Source: Trissonchulus latispiculum (Eukaryota > Nematoda > Enoplea > Enoplida > Ironidae). Taken from it: a DNA stretch of 64,000 nucleotides. Both the position numbers and the translations under genes were made by a program. The notes under the pieces were generated by a model. That model did not search any database and was not told where the DNA came from. It saw only the letters and a program-made list of their open reading frames with translations. The stretch is taken from the NCBI GenBank assembly GCA_030248195.1, contig JASAND010006191.1, forward strand, positions 1 to 64,000, in the 5' to 3' direction. This document shows positions 20,222-35,200 of this stretch, one piece after another. Numbering within the stretch: position 1 is the stretch's first letter; each line of letters opens with the position of its first letter.

Positions 20222-23200
20222 CTAAAATAAAACAGTACCAATAAATGGTCAATGGCAAATAATGATAATTCTGCAGTAATAAGCAGTAATTACATAATTA
20301 TGTAGGGGCGCGATAGCGCCCCTACATAATATGGGTATAAAGGCGTCTGCGCGGCCCCCTGGAGACCGTGTTGGCCTGGTGCCAGCTAATTAGAGGTGCG
20401 GGAGTGGTAAAAAGGTTGCCATCGTAAACAACTCGAGTAGTACTACAAGTACCACCATACTTTTGGTTCGAATTCGAAACTTCGAATTTTTGCACTAGGC
20501 GATAGTTACCGTGCGTTTGTTTTTTTTCTGAGTAAATAACGCTTATTGGAAATGCATTTTACGGCGAAGTGTTGGAACGATGTGGGCATTTTGGCACCAT
20601 ACTACTATTATATGTTGGTAGACAGGATCCCCCCATGCTACCTTTTTTTGGTCATTTTGGCACCTGGCCAATTTTGGCTCTGTGCCAAGGTCCCAAAGTC
20701 GGACTTTCGCTATTTTTCGCAAATTTTGGTCACACTTTTCTAGAACTGGGTAGAAGCTGGAGAGGTCTAGTATCTTTTGTTGAAAATTACAAGTAGGGGT
20801 GCATAAAGTAACGAGGGGGATTTTTTAATTTTGCTCCCTAGCTTTCAGGAGATGGGCCCAAACTTTGCATTTTTTTGGCCTGTTTGGGCGAAAAGTTTCT
20901 AAGTCCCACTTTTACCAGAAATGGCCTAAAAGTCACTAAAAACGGCGTTTTCGGCCTCGGGGTGGTCCCCATATATAGTAAATCGGGGTCGCTGAAAACG
21001 ATGAGCATACTGCCGATACCGCCCGAAGTGACCACTGGTCAGCATGGCTCCCGTGGTTCCTCGCCCAGGGTCAAAGTTGGGAAAACTCACTCTAAACAGC
21101 GTTTTTCGGCGTCTTGGTCGGGGGCATATATAGTAAATCGACTACGCTCGTTTCAATGGGCATATCGCCGAAATCGACGGAAGTGACCACTGGTCACTAC
21201 GGCCAAGGAGCCCTATTGACCACTGGTCAAACGGCCTAAAACAGCTTTTTTCGGCGTTTTGATTGGGAGCATATATAGTAAATCGACTACGCTCGTTTCA
21301 ATGGGCATATCGCCGAAATCGACGAAAGTGACCACTGGTCACTACGGCCAAGGAGCCCTAGTGACCACTGGTCAAACGGCCTAAAACAGCTTTTTTCGGC
21401 GTTTTGATTGGGAGCACATATAGTAAATCGACTACGCTTGTTTCAATGAGCATATTGCCGAAACCGACGGAAGTGACCACTGGTCACTACGGCCTAGGGA
21501 ACCTATTGACCACTGGTCAAACGGCCTAAAACAGCGTTTTTCGGCGTTTTGGTCGGGGGCACATATAGTAAATCGACTACGCTTGTTTCAATGAGCATAT
21601 TGCCGAAACCGACGGAAGTGACCACTGGTCACTACGGCCTAGGGGACCTATTGACCACTGGTCAAACGGCCTAAAACACCGTTTTTCGGCCCTATGGCGG
21701 TATCCATATAGTAAATCCGTGCCGCTGAACTCGATGAGCATACTGTCGAACTCTTTGGGTTGGCGAAAAAGTTTTATCCTTATTCCGCCCACAAACAGAG
21801 GTTGCAGCGGCCGAAGCTTTTGGCGGAGGTGAGAATTCAGTGGTACTATATATTTATATAATCAGTCTTCTGCTCCACCTACGGCACTGTTCAAGCTCCT
21901 TGTATCCATTACCGCATTGCTGGAAAGGGATCCTTTAAAATGACAGAAGGACAAGAAATAAAAATGCTCCTCTGGAGCATGAAAAAGTAATATGGGTGAT
22001 GGTGAGGTTGCAAAATCAAGAGAGGACTAGTCTTTAAAATGCTTAATATGGGGCTAGGTTAAAAAATAGAAGAGGACTAGGTTGTGAGCGAATTAATATG
22101 GGCACAGCTTCGCCGAACAACCCATATTCGCGGGATTTCACGTTTCGTCTTAGCTTCGAGCTATCAATGTCAGTCAATAAAAAATTTAAGCAGTTGAATA
22201 TATACTCATCGAATATAGCTGTTTGCATGCACTGTTAGACTAGCTGCTAGGAATATATTCGTAAATTATCATTATTTTGTTGTGTTGAACTACCGCAGGC
22301 TTTACTACTAGGAGAGATCTAAGGATATGGTGCTAAAGCTATTGGTCCAAGTCAGGAGGAAATAGAAGATCGTGGGGGAGGCCTAAATTATTCTTGAATA
22401 TAAATTTTCCGTATAAATGGATACGTAAAATGCGCTGGTTAGTATGAAGCACTTATCGAAGAAAACTTTTGCTAAAATAAAAGTTCGAACAAAGCTCGAG
22501 CACATATATACTGTAGCTGTAGGTTATTTATGAACTATAAACCAAATGTATCGTGGATATGCATAATAATTTACATTTACAAACCGCGAATATGGGTTGT
22601 TCGGCGAAGCTGTGCCCATATTAATTCGCTCACAACCTAGTCCTCTTCTATTTTTTAACCTAGCCCCATATTAAGCATTTTAAAGACTAGTCCTCTCTTG
22701 ATTTTGCAACCTCACCATCACCCATATTACTTTTTCATGCTCCAGAGGAGCATTTTTATTTCTTGTAGTTAAGCCTAAAAATTAACTAGGTAAGCAAAAC
22801 TGTAGTATGTGTGTATGCGTGTGGGTTTGTGTGTCTGTGCGTGCGCGGTCTGTATACGTGCATTCGGCCGTGCAGAGGGAAGGGGGGTTCCATAACAGGT
22901 TGTAGGCAGTTCAATAAACAGAAAACGCATCACATTTTGCTTTCTGAAAATATATTTCAATGTTAACAACTCTGTTTTTTAAAAAGGAAATGATCGATCA
23001 GGAAATAATCAGAACACAGGGAAATTCACGAAAACAAAGATTATTCATGATTTCGCGGTTCAAAAAGACAGAATTCTGCTCCACGTTAAATACCATCTGA
23101 ATAAAATGAATGAGTGAATAAATATACCAACTATGTAACAACTAATTAATGCTAACTTCATAACTTACACTATTTCTGGCAGAGGCTCCGCCTCCGCCTA

Positions 23201-26200
23201 AATTCAGATTTCTCATTCGATACTCATCGGCTCCCTGCAACGAAGAAAAACAAAAAATTATCAGTAATATTATATTTTGTTAAAAATATATATTATAGAT
23301 GTACACAAAATAGAACTTTTACTGATTATGATTGAAATAAAATTGCATAAAATACAGGATTCTATATTGGAACCGTTTGCTTCTATGAAAAGTCGGTACA
23401 TCTAGAATATTGCAATGAGAACATTGTCTGAAAATATAAAATAGGGAGCTAAAGCTTTCAATACTTTTTTGTGGGAGAGAAGACAAGCAATGGTACTCGT
23501 CATCATGCTACTAATAAGTAAGAACACTTATGAGTTGACTAGATTTTAAAAAAAGGGAAAAGTATGTTAGTTTATTGTAATGTAATGTAATGATTAAGGG
23601 CAAATTAAGGAAAAAAGTAACCCACATAATCTATGATTAATAGTACAAAAACTAGCTATACAAAAACCAACAAACTAAATGGAAGAATAATGTGGTGCTT
23701 CAGTGTGACAAAATAAAACAAAGGCAAAAATTTCTAAGCTACTTACAGAACCATCCAAACGTGAACGAGCACTGTGGTCGTCTGAAAATAAAAGAAAAAG
23801 GGGAAAAGTCTGGAAAAAGAGTTTGAAATACTGTTAAAAAATTGCAACAAAGTAAAAAAACAATGAGTGGATTTACATAATTGCAAAGGGGAAAGTCTGC
23901 TACAGCTACGCTACAAATACAAACAGGCACACAAACTCACACAACACTCTAATCTAACGGGTCAATGGGTATATTCCGAATACTTTTTATGGATATACAA
24001 AGAAAGAAATACCCTATATAATATAATAATACCTATCAATACCTAGCAATATCTACAAAAACTAATGATTAGGAAAGCTAGACGGAAGATGTTAGGATAC
24101 GAAAAAATATCCGTTCGGTGCCCGCTCATCAGTAATAAGTACTCTAAAAACTTTAATTTCCCAAACAATCAATCAGTATACTGTTCTGCTAAGCATGGCA
24201 TGTGATGTAGCTGGCTTGTTTGCTGGAACAAATCTGACAAAAGATCTGTACGGGATTAAAGATGATGAGAGAGAAAGATAAAAGGATTGGGATTGCCCGC
24301 CCACCTCCTTTCCTAGAGGAGATATTATATTTGCAAAAAAAGGAATGCAGGCAGTGCCTCCGTCTCCGAATTCTGAAATCGTAGAGCCCAGGGGGGATAT
24401 ATATAATATACATAGGTTCAGTGTACTTTTCACAACAAAATAGTTGTCGATATACGTAGTAGAGTGACTATGCGGAGAACAAGGATCATTGCAAGATATT
24501 ACGTTACATGCAAAAATGTGGAGAAGAACAAGAACAAAATAGTCATCTGCAACATGCATGGAAATGGTCTATTTTTACAAACGGATTTTACAAACAGTAC
24601 GCACCCCCTTTGGAATTCTTCAAAAAATTCCGACACCCATTCACCAAAAAATTGCTCCTTTCGTCTCCCCTTAAATTTTCCAAATCACAACAAAACTTTC
24701 TGTTTCAGATAATTCCTTAAAATATTTTCCGGACCTTATTTAGATTGGGTAAGTTATAAGCCCTAAACGCTAGAAGTTGATAAAAATTAAAGTTCTTTCA
24801 ATTTTAGTGTGATTACATCATTAGTCCCTCTCCCCTCTCATAAAAAATTGAGCATTAAATAAGTTAGCAACAGCAATCTCTTTGAAGGCTTGGCTTTTCA
24901 TAATTTTTCGGTTACTAACTCACGATTATACAGCTCCAGCAAAACATCTAGTTTCCTTTTCGATATGATATGGGCACCCAACAACATAAATCCAACGTAC
25001 AAGAAAGAGAGAACATCAGAAAAATCCTTTTGCCAAAAACTGTTATTTTGAAATTAAATAAAGTTTCCCACACATCTCATCCTCTGAAACTGAACACTTC
25101 AAAAATGAAAAAGAAACAATATCATGCAATATGACCAAAACAGAACACAAAGAAAAAATTAAGTTTCTGTCTGAAAACCAAAACCCATCACAAAACCAAA
25201 CTACACGGCAAAAAGTAAAACTGAAAATAAAAACCAAAAGAACAACAAAAAATGGAAGCACTACTAGAACAAATCCAATCAAAGCAAGGCCATACTTCAC
25301 AAGCTCAAAAAGCCACCAGAAAAATGGAAAGATCGAATTAATCCCCCTTCCCCCACGGATACCAGACAAAGTCATTACGTACCAGAAGCCAGGCTAGTGT
25401 CCAGGTCCGGCCTTAGGCGTGACCCGCCCGGTGACCGGGCATTGGGCGTATGAACGGGCCGACCCCGACTCCCCCCATGAGAGCTGATGGGTCGACTGAG
25501 GGTATCCGCATTCCGAGCCGCCATAGTGCGAGGCAGGAAATCAGATTCTTTGAAGCCAGAACGCCGATACTGGTCGTGCAGCTCACGATGCTGCCACATA
25601 TAGAATAGGACCTGAAAGAAAAAACGGATAGAACACCAACAAATCAAAAAATTTTTTAGTGTTCGAGGGTAATGCCTTGCATGAGATGAGAATAGCAGCA
25701 CCTCATGCATACGAAATAGCAAGAATCTACCAAAAAGGCTGAAAGAGCCTTAATGCATGACAAGAAATAAGAACAATCGATTGATTAGCACATATATAAT
25801 TGTTGCAGACCGCGAATTGACCAATGCACCAAGCTGGGGTTACTCTAGGGGCTGGTGGGGGTTGGGTGGGGATGCTCCCCATAAATGGCCTCCCCCCAAC
25901 CCACCCATGAACGACCTCCCCATTCCCTCCCCCCCTCAAACCAGAGGGAGCCCTGTTGGTACCAAATTTTCTGTGAGAAATTCAGTGGGCCCAAGGAGCC
26001 CCCCCTCCCAAGAAAAAAAGGTTTACATTCATTAGCGAGAATTGCTTTAGCGAGAATTGCTTCTGTGAGAATTGCTTTAGTGAGAATTGCTTTAGAGAGA
26101 AAACTTTAATTTGTAATTTTGCTTTAGTGAGAAATTGCTTTAGAGAGAATTGCTTTAGTGAGAAAACCTTCAGTTGATGAAATCTGTGAAAATTATGATT

Positions 26201-29200
26201 CACATTGTTTTGACTCGTACCAATTCACTTCAAATTCAAATGCTTACTATTATAAACTGAAACAAATTAATAAATTAAGTATATAAACAAAGTGATTATT
26301 GAAGCAAATAAATAATAAATTAATAAGATTTCTTCCACTGAAAATTCCATAGAATTGGTGTTCAAAACGAAAGATTAAAGGGCAGCACTTGATCATTACT
26401 GTAATATATGTAATCGTGTTCCCCTTACAATATTTTCCGGTTTCAAATTCAGAAATTCTACAGTCCGAATCAGAAAAACGGGGGATATACCAAATTAAAC
26501 CGCTTTTCTCTCCAAATTTTCAACTTTATAATTTTGTTTTCATTTTCTGTTGTATTGAATTTTTAATGGGTTTAAAATTACAATAATTTTAAGTATTCTT
26601 TGTATTTTCACTCAATTTGAGGGGTATTCAATTAATTTAAGGGGGTTTTTAAAATTTTAAGGGTTAATTTTAGCTCTTGTCTAAGACGGTCTAAAGTTTT
26701 CAGAAGACAATCTATACTTAGTCAGGTCAGGTATTGTCAGGCTCACTCTTCTGTGTTCTTGATATTTCACCAGAGATACTTTGATACAATAAGTTAGTCT
26801 AGTATTGGATCTCCTGAACTTTACGGCCACAGGGTCACAAAAGTCAAGAGGGCGACAATTCAATATGGTCATAAAGTTCAAGAGATCCCTAGTATTTAGT
26901 ACAAAAAACCTGGTATATTATATTATATTATATATATATATTATTCTAATATATTATATTACTATACAGATATATACTATTAATTTAATTTACTTAATAG
27001 ATGTTATTCTCTATTTTCTAGATATTATTTCGATAAAAGGACAACCTTGTTCTTAATAGTTCTTTGGCCAATTCTCGCTAAAGCAATTCTCTCTAAAGCA
27101 ATTTCTCTCTAAAGCAAAATTTGTCTTTTGGGCTTTCTCGCTTATGCCAATTTTTGAAATAACGAACGCGCATTTTCTCACTAAAGCAATTCTCACTAAA
27201 GCAATTCTCGCTAATGAATGCACACGGAAAAAAATCCCTAGAACAAGACCCGCCAAGCACTGAGTGCGAAACCTATACCAGGAATGCAGCACTATGTTAT
27301 GAAATATTGCAGAAAAGTAATTCGAAAGCAGAGTTCGAAATCAAACTGTGTAGAGTTATTATTATTTGAGGGATAGCCTAGCTTTAGGCTGTCTAGTAAA
27401 GGATTTTATATATTCTGTTCCTGGGACAACGTTTACATAAATCATACTTACTCAACAAGAGGCGCCTATACCTGTGACGCATACTTGACCACCCGTGGAC
27501 TAAACATCTGCTTGGACCGGGTCACATAGACCAGGCGGGCCGTTCCGCCGGCCTCATGAAAGGTTCGAGCAAATTCAGCATTCCGGGAGGTGACCTCGTA
27601 GAGGACGGCCAGGATGGCAGATATTGTCTCATCCGAAACGTTGGGATCAGGCGGCTGATCCACAATCGGCAGTTTCATTACCAACTCTCCCATTGCATAT
27701 TTTCCTGAAACAGAACACAAAAAACGCAACTGCTAAACACAACTGTGTGGGTGGTGCTGCCCTATGGTCGCCGCAGGTCCAATAATTGCTAGCGAAATGC
27801 GAACTGTAGATTTTCACTGAATGTGAGCCAGAAAAGGAACTTTAGTTTTTTCCAGAATATGGGACATTTTAAAAAGTTTACTCCAGAGTACGTGTGCTGC
27901 AAATGGCCATGACCCTTTACACACAGTTTTTCTGTCATAGCCCTACCGCGCCAGTGTAGAAAGAGACAACAACCGTACAAAAGTGTGGGGGCGGGCTTTC
28001 GCAACGAAACATTTCATAGATCCGCTGGCAAGAGAATAGGGCCAAAAATCAAGGAATGGAAATAAAATAATCCAATCTAACCGATCAGTTCTTTATTTCG
28101 AGGATCCAGGGCCAAATTCCGGAGGGCCGTGGCCACCGCACAAACCACCCTGTCCACATGAACCCGCAACAATTCCACCAAGATTGGCAAACCCTTCTCC
28201 TTGCGGACAGAGGCTCGAATCTCAATTGATGGCTGAAAAAACAAAAAAATTATAACAAAAACAATACAGCCAAAAACACAGACCCCGCCATCAAAACAGA
28301 CAACAACCAATTTGAGTGTTCAGTCGACAAAGCTTCCTAAGTACAAAAACCATTGACGTTTTATCCGGACCAGAAGGCCATGAGTTATGTTTTAGTATAT
28401 TCTGACATAATATTCGACATAGACACGTTGAAAATCCGTTACAAATAAACAAATTCCAAAAGAGAACACATGACAATTATGGACAATAGTGAGTTGGAAT
28501 GAAATTTGTGAGCACTGTTTCTCTTCGAAAAAATCAAAGGCTGGCAGTGATCTCGCCAACTGGCTACCTAAATCTTTTTATCATCGTTTTCGCAGAAGTT
28601 GAAGCAAAAGAAAGCAGAAAGTTATACTGGGATGTTTTTCTTGGGGGAGGGGACGTCCCCCACTTTTTGGAATAGAAAAAATCCAGTTATACAGCATGTC
28701 TGTCTAAGCTAAAAAATATTAGCAGAAAAGGGCCTGCCGCCTGATTATCCAAATGGAAATAACTGGATACGCACCTGCCAATAACAGGCAGCCAAATTCT
28801 GTATGGCACCTGCAGAGGCTTCCAGTGTCTCATAGTTAGAGCACTCCTGGAGGAGTTTGAGGTAAGGCTTAACCACATCCGGCTGCCAAAGGAGGGCTAC
28901 GCCGGACACGGGTCGACCAGACTCCTGCTGTGGACTAAAGGAAAAACAGACAAGTAAACAATAATAAACAAAATAGAACAAGAAAAACCGTATTTACATT
29001 AATAGGATAAATATAAATTTAGGCTGACACTAACATGATAATATTTTCTGTGCATAATGAGCTAAAACGCTGCCTATCAGATAAAGAACAAACTGGCACA
29101 AGTCAGACAACGCGGTAACGAAGAACCTTTTAGCGAAAGCGTAGAGTAGAGTGAATTAAAATCAACTCTTTTAGCTGGTTAAACTACGCTCAAGCTTTAA

Positions 29201-32200
29201 CTTCTTCATGAAAAGGATCGAGTTAAATATTACTCGCTTAACTCCGCTTAACTCATTTGCGAAAAGGCAGTCACTAAGATATCAAAACATTAATTGGTAA
29301 AAACCCAGAGAGTATAATGGGACAATATGAAAAAAACCAGGTCCAACTAAGGGTAAAAACGACGCTGACCTACAAGAAGCTTGATAGGCTCTTGCAAGTC
29401 TGCTAATACATACATGTATACATGCTGTACAGCTGTACATGTAGCAAGAGTAAGAGTGTGACAGCTGGCAGGCTTTCTGTTATCAGCAGAAGGTACATGC
29501 TCTGCGTGCTAACGGCTGACACCCTCCCCACTAATGTGTACCCAGTACACGTATTCTGTACGCTCACTCGCCGTATCTTTACGTGTTAAAGCTCGAAAAC
29601 ACAGCGCCTGCAATTTGTGTCTGCTTTGAGCTTTAAAACATAAAGATAGCGTTCCAATTTCCTTGAAGTGAGCATACACATTTGTGAAGGGGGGGGGGGG
29701 GGTCAGCCGTTAGCGTGCAGGCGCGTTAGCACGTACCTGCAGCTGATAACAGAGAATCTGCCAGTTGTCACACACATTATTATGTACTCTTGATACTAGC
29801 TAACACGGCTGGCACACTTTCGCCCATAACCTAACCATAACCCATAATTTCAATGATTCTCAGAACTATGTAGACTTAAAAGAAGTAGTTGTTACCTGGC
29901 CGCAGATGACCCATCCTTTCCTTTCTTCTTACTTTTACCTAAAATAGAAGGAACGTACTAATTTTCAAACCTGAGAAATGACAACAGAAAAGCAGTTTAC
30001 AAATTATCTTTTTCTACAAAAAAGTCTGAAAACCAAATTAAGAAAGACATTAAGCCCAAATAGCCAAACTTATAAAAATCTATAACTTTAAAAAATTTGA
30101 CAATCTAGCTAATATTTTACACAGTTTTTGGCATGGCGGCATCTACCTACTTTTAGGCTTTGTTTTAGGACTAGCACTGGGGGCTGATTTAGAACGTTGA
30201 CTGGGCGACGGAGGGTTACGGTCATAGTCTGGATCTTCAACCTCTTGACATCTAAAAATTAATTAAAGTCTGACCAAAAAATGTAGGGAGCGAAATTGTT
30301 TGGTTTATGCTGAATTACCGGTAAATTTTTGCTGCAGCAATGTATATATTTTCTGAACCGTCATGGCATGAACTTTCTTTTGGTTGAAAAAAATTTTTTT
30401 AAAAATTAAAATTCATCAAAAGAAGCCGATTTTTTAAGTTTTGAAAGATCAGTAGAAGTCAGGAACTAGCCGTTCGGTGGAAAATTAGCCCATGTCCCAA
30501 ACATTTCGAATCGCGAATATCAGCTCATTTCGTCAAGAATTGCGATAGTTATTCAACTTTTTCGATTTTCAAAAACCTTTGATCTTTGCCGCTTTTCCGA
30601 CTTTGACTGGCTATTACTCGCGACTCACTCAATACAAAAATTTTTTAATTGGATTTTCAGGACCGCTTACGTGTTAGCTTTCATGTGATATATGTGGTTT
30701 TTTAAAATTTTAAAATCGATTTTTTCGAAAAATACCACTTTTTGACCCAAAATTTCGACAATGCGAATCCAGCAAAAGTGGGTAAAAATAACATTATCAT
30801 AAAGTTTAATCTGAGCTGAATCCAACGATATAAAGTTTTCGTGGCTACGGCTTAAATTGCCCCAGCAACGAATTTTTAAACAATTTCCTATTTCAGCTGA
30901 TTTCTGACAAGTTGTGCTATATTGTGCATTGATTTGCTGCAAATAGTGTAAACAAGCCAAAAACCGGCTAAAAAGAGAAATTGTTTAAAAATTCATTACG
31001 GGTGCAATATAAGTTGTAGCCACGAGAACTTTATATCGTTGGATTCAGCTCAGATTAAACTTTATGATAATGTTATTTTTACTCAATTTTGCTGGATTCG
31101 CGTTGTCGAAATTTTGGGTCAAAAAGTGGTATTTTTGAAAAAATCGATTTTCAAATTTTGAAAAACCACATATATCACATGAAAGCTAACACGTAAGCGG
31201 TCCTGAAAATCCAATTAAAAATTTTTTGCATTGAGTGAGCCGCGAGTAATAGCCAGTCAAAGTTGGAAAAGCGGCAAAGATCAAAGGTTTTTGAAAATCG
31301 AAAAAATTGAATAACTATCGCAATTCTTGACGAAATGAGCTGATATTCGCGATTCGAAATGTTTGGGACATGGGCTAATTTTCCACCGAACGGCTAGTTC
31401 CTGACTTCTACTGATCTTTCAAAACTTAAAAATCGGCTTCTTTTGATGAATTTAAATTTTTTAAAAAAATTTTTTAAACCAAAAGAAAGTTCACGCCATG
31501 ACGGTTCAGAAAATATATACATTGCTGCAGCAAAAATGTACCGGTAATTCAGTATAAACAAAACAATTTCGCTCCCTACATTTTTTGGTCAGACTTTAGT
31601 CAAATTAATTACCAACACAAAAATTTATATCTAACAATAGGGAAGGGAGGAAGGATAGGCCAAGTTTAAACTATAGTACGACCAAAAAATGTGTGTACAA
31701 ATTTTGACCGGTTATAGCAGATTAGCCTTTGGAATAAACCCCAACAATGTATATATTTTTAGAATCGTGGGGAACTCGAGATTTCGAAAATCCGGAAAAA
31801 TCCGGAATTCAGGATTTCATTCCCGAAAAATCTAAAATTTTTAGTTTTTGCCGAATTTTTATCGTTATCAAAATTTTGTTTCGACGATCGAATAGAGCTG
31901 GTCCAACTGCATATTTTTGCTCTTACAACCTTTTCACGAAATGCACTCAATTTCCGGAATTCCGGGTTTTTAAAATTCCCGGATTTTAAAAATTTTCCCC
32001 AATACCGACAAGATGGGTATCATTCAAAAGCTCTTAACGAACTGAACAACTTTTATAATAGAACAAACTCCTGAAAATGCACTCAGTTCCCGGAATTCGC
32101 GAAAACCGTAAATTCCGGATTTTAAAAATTTTCTCCAATACCCCACAATATGGGTAACATTCAAAAGCTCTTGGTGAGCTGAGCAACTTTTGTAATAGTC

Positions 32201-35200
32201 TGTCTGAAAATGCACCAAATTCTCGGAATTCAGGAAAACGTGCTAGCTAGTGTTAGATCCGATTTTGGTGAATTACAGGAATTTGGGGCATTTTCAGTAT
32301 TGGTTCTATTAGAAAAGTTGTTCAGCTCACCAAGAGCTTGCGAATGATACCCATATTGTGAAGTATTGGAGAAAATTTTTAAAATCCGGAAATTACGGTT
32401 TTCGCGAATTCCGGGAACTGAGTGCATTTTCAGGAGTTTGTTCTATTATAAAAGTTGTTCAGCTCGTTAAGAGCTTTCGAATGATACCCATCTTTTCGGT
32501 ATTGGAGGAAATTTTTAAAATCCGGGAATTTTGAAAACCCGGAATTCCGAAAGTTGGGTGCGTGCATTTTCGTGAAAAGCTTGTAAGAGCAAAAATATGC
32601 AGTTGGATCAGCAGTATTCGATTGCGAAAACAAAATTTCGATAGCGATAAAAATTCGGCGAAAAACTATAAGTTTTAGATTTTCCGTAAATGAAACCCGG
32701 AATTCCGGATTTGTCCGGATTTTCGAAATCTCGACTTCCTGAGGATTCTAAAAATATATGCATTGTTGGGGTTTACTCCAAAGGCTAATAAGCTATAAAC
32801 AGTCAAAATTTGTACACACATTTTTTGGTCGTACTATAATAACCGCTACTTCCCCCATAACTGCTAACTTCTTTTTGCAAAAGCTTAAGTTTAGGCAGAG
32901 GAAAGGCAGGCCTCTTCAAAATACTTCCCACTAAACCATCCCTGTTAGTCCCAGGAACTCCCAAACCTAAAGTGCCAGCTATGGTCACAGCCTCATTAAA
33001 ACAGGGAAATACTAGTGTTCAACCCCCCCCTTGCACCCACCTCGAAACATTTTTCAAACAAATTATGAAAATAAAAATGGGTTCTTCCCTTCCCAATTTC
33101 AAACCTCCACACCCTTCCCTCCATACGGGTATCTTTACCTGTATGACAGATTTCTGAGGGTACAGACCAGATTCTGAACGGACTTATCCTCATACTCTCC
33201 TTTGGCCAGCTGGGAATGAAGGAAGTGAAAGAGGGACTCGATCAGATGGGGTTCCTGTCGGAGACGAGATCGCCCCTGAGAACCGGATGCGCTGATATTT
33301 CTAGAAAGAAAAGGTAGACAGTAGTACAATAACTGCTCTTAATACACTCTCTGATAACAATCAACCTCTTCCCCCTCTAAGTAAGAATAAAAGTAGTAAC
33401 TACATAACAACACTAAAAACAAAATCAAAACGCACAGTATAAGTGCAGAATCCCTCTCCTGAATTGTGGCCGAATAGTGGTCAAGCATCCACCTCACTGA
33501 CTGCGGTTCGTGAATTGAAAATCTGTTTCTCATGAGCTAGTAATGTGATAACCACTAACAGGGGAGGACCCTTTCCAAAAACAGGATCCCCCTCTGTCCT
33601 TATTTGCCACCTAATACAGAATCCCCTCGGAGAGCTTGGGTGTCGTTTAGGGAATCAGAACGATTTTCTCCAATAGTAATAATAGTTAGTCATCAAGTTA
33701 GTAATCAGTTAGACTACAGTTCAACCCTGCAAGTGAAAATGTTCTGCTGCAAAGTGCCAAAAAGGTTCAGAATATATCAGACTCACTCACCACTGGTGGA
33801 TCCAGGATTTCGAAATTTTTTGGTTGTTTTTGCCCTTTTTCTATTTTTCAGCTGTAATTTTCCTACCATCGAATCGCGACAGGGGAAGGCTGCCCTCCCG
33901 TATCCGCCCCTAACCGCCAACACTTAGTTCAGCAATAACACGGGAACATATATACTGGCTTATTTTCAGGCCAAACTTTATGGGGGGGGCATATTTTTGA
34001 AAAACGTTTGCAAATTTTTTACGTTTTTTTGTGTAAAAACTGTCAAAAATCGCTAAAAAATGACTAGGTGTTTTTACGCTAAAATAGCGAAAATGTCATT
34101 AAAATTCCGGCGAAGCCGGAAAAATGTTTGAAAATTTAGGGTAAAAATGGTGAACTCTGGCGATTTCTTGGCTTATGGGGGGGAGGTCAAAATTGATGGG
34201 GGACCTCAAATGTGGGGGAGGGAGGTTGCCGAGTGGGGGCCCCTCCCAGTAAAAGTAAGCCAGACATAATATCGACAACTGAGCAGTAGGCCATACCTGA
34301 GTACACCAAGGGCATTACGTAGAACGGTGGGATTTCCATGATGTGAGTGGCGACCGGTGGGAGACCAGCCGCTGAACGGGATCACCACATTCCGCACCAC
34401 CTCGTCCATACCCTCCTCCAGAATGGGTCGCTTGAGATCCTACACACACAAACACAAATACAAATACAAAAACAAAATTACAAGAAAGGAAAAGTTACTA
34501 TGGACAAAACATAATTTTCTAATGACACAGAATAAGTCCTGTAACTGGTTTTTTCCTAGGCAAAAATTTCGGGGGGGGGGAAGTCTGGGGGGGTCCCCCC
34601 CAGGTGGGGGGGGGGGTCGGAATTACGGGGGGGGGGGGGGAGTTTTCAAAAAATGCCTAAAAATAGCTATTTTTTGCTGCTAAGCTAAAAAATTAAGTAT
34701 TTTTAACTTAAATTTAAGCTTAAAATAGCTAAAAAATGCTTAAAATGAGTAAAAATCCGGCGAAGCCGGAAACATTTTTTAAAATTTACCCTCAAAACCC
34801 TATGTTTCTGGGCATTTTAGAGTTCTGGGGGGGGGAAGGCCCGAATCCTGGGGGGGGGCGACCCAAGTCTGGGGGGACGAATTTCTGGGGGTCCCCACCC
34901 CCCCCCCCCTGTACGAAAAAGCCAGTGTAATTCATTACCCAGTGAGCAAATTGAGCTTACGTTAGGTTCAGAAATTTCTCAGCGCAAAATTTACAATCCA
35001 ATTACTCCAAACACCCAGACCAAGCTTTCGTCAACGTTAGTGTCAGATCTGTGGTACACAGTGCGCGAAAGAATACCTACAGGTTTTACAACTACAACTA
35101 AGACTGAACAATTTATAGGTGTCTGTTATACGACTAAGATCTAGCATGTACCCAGCAGTTTTATAATTCAAGTTTTCGGCGACAAAAACCCTAAAAACAC

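Noticed and set aside
24173..24559. 128-aa minus-strand ORF
   Set aside because: No family features, no fitting splice phase to exons 26 or 27, and composition like the intron around it.
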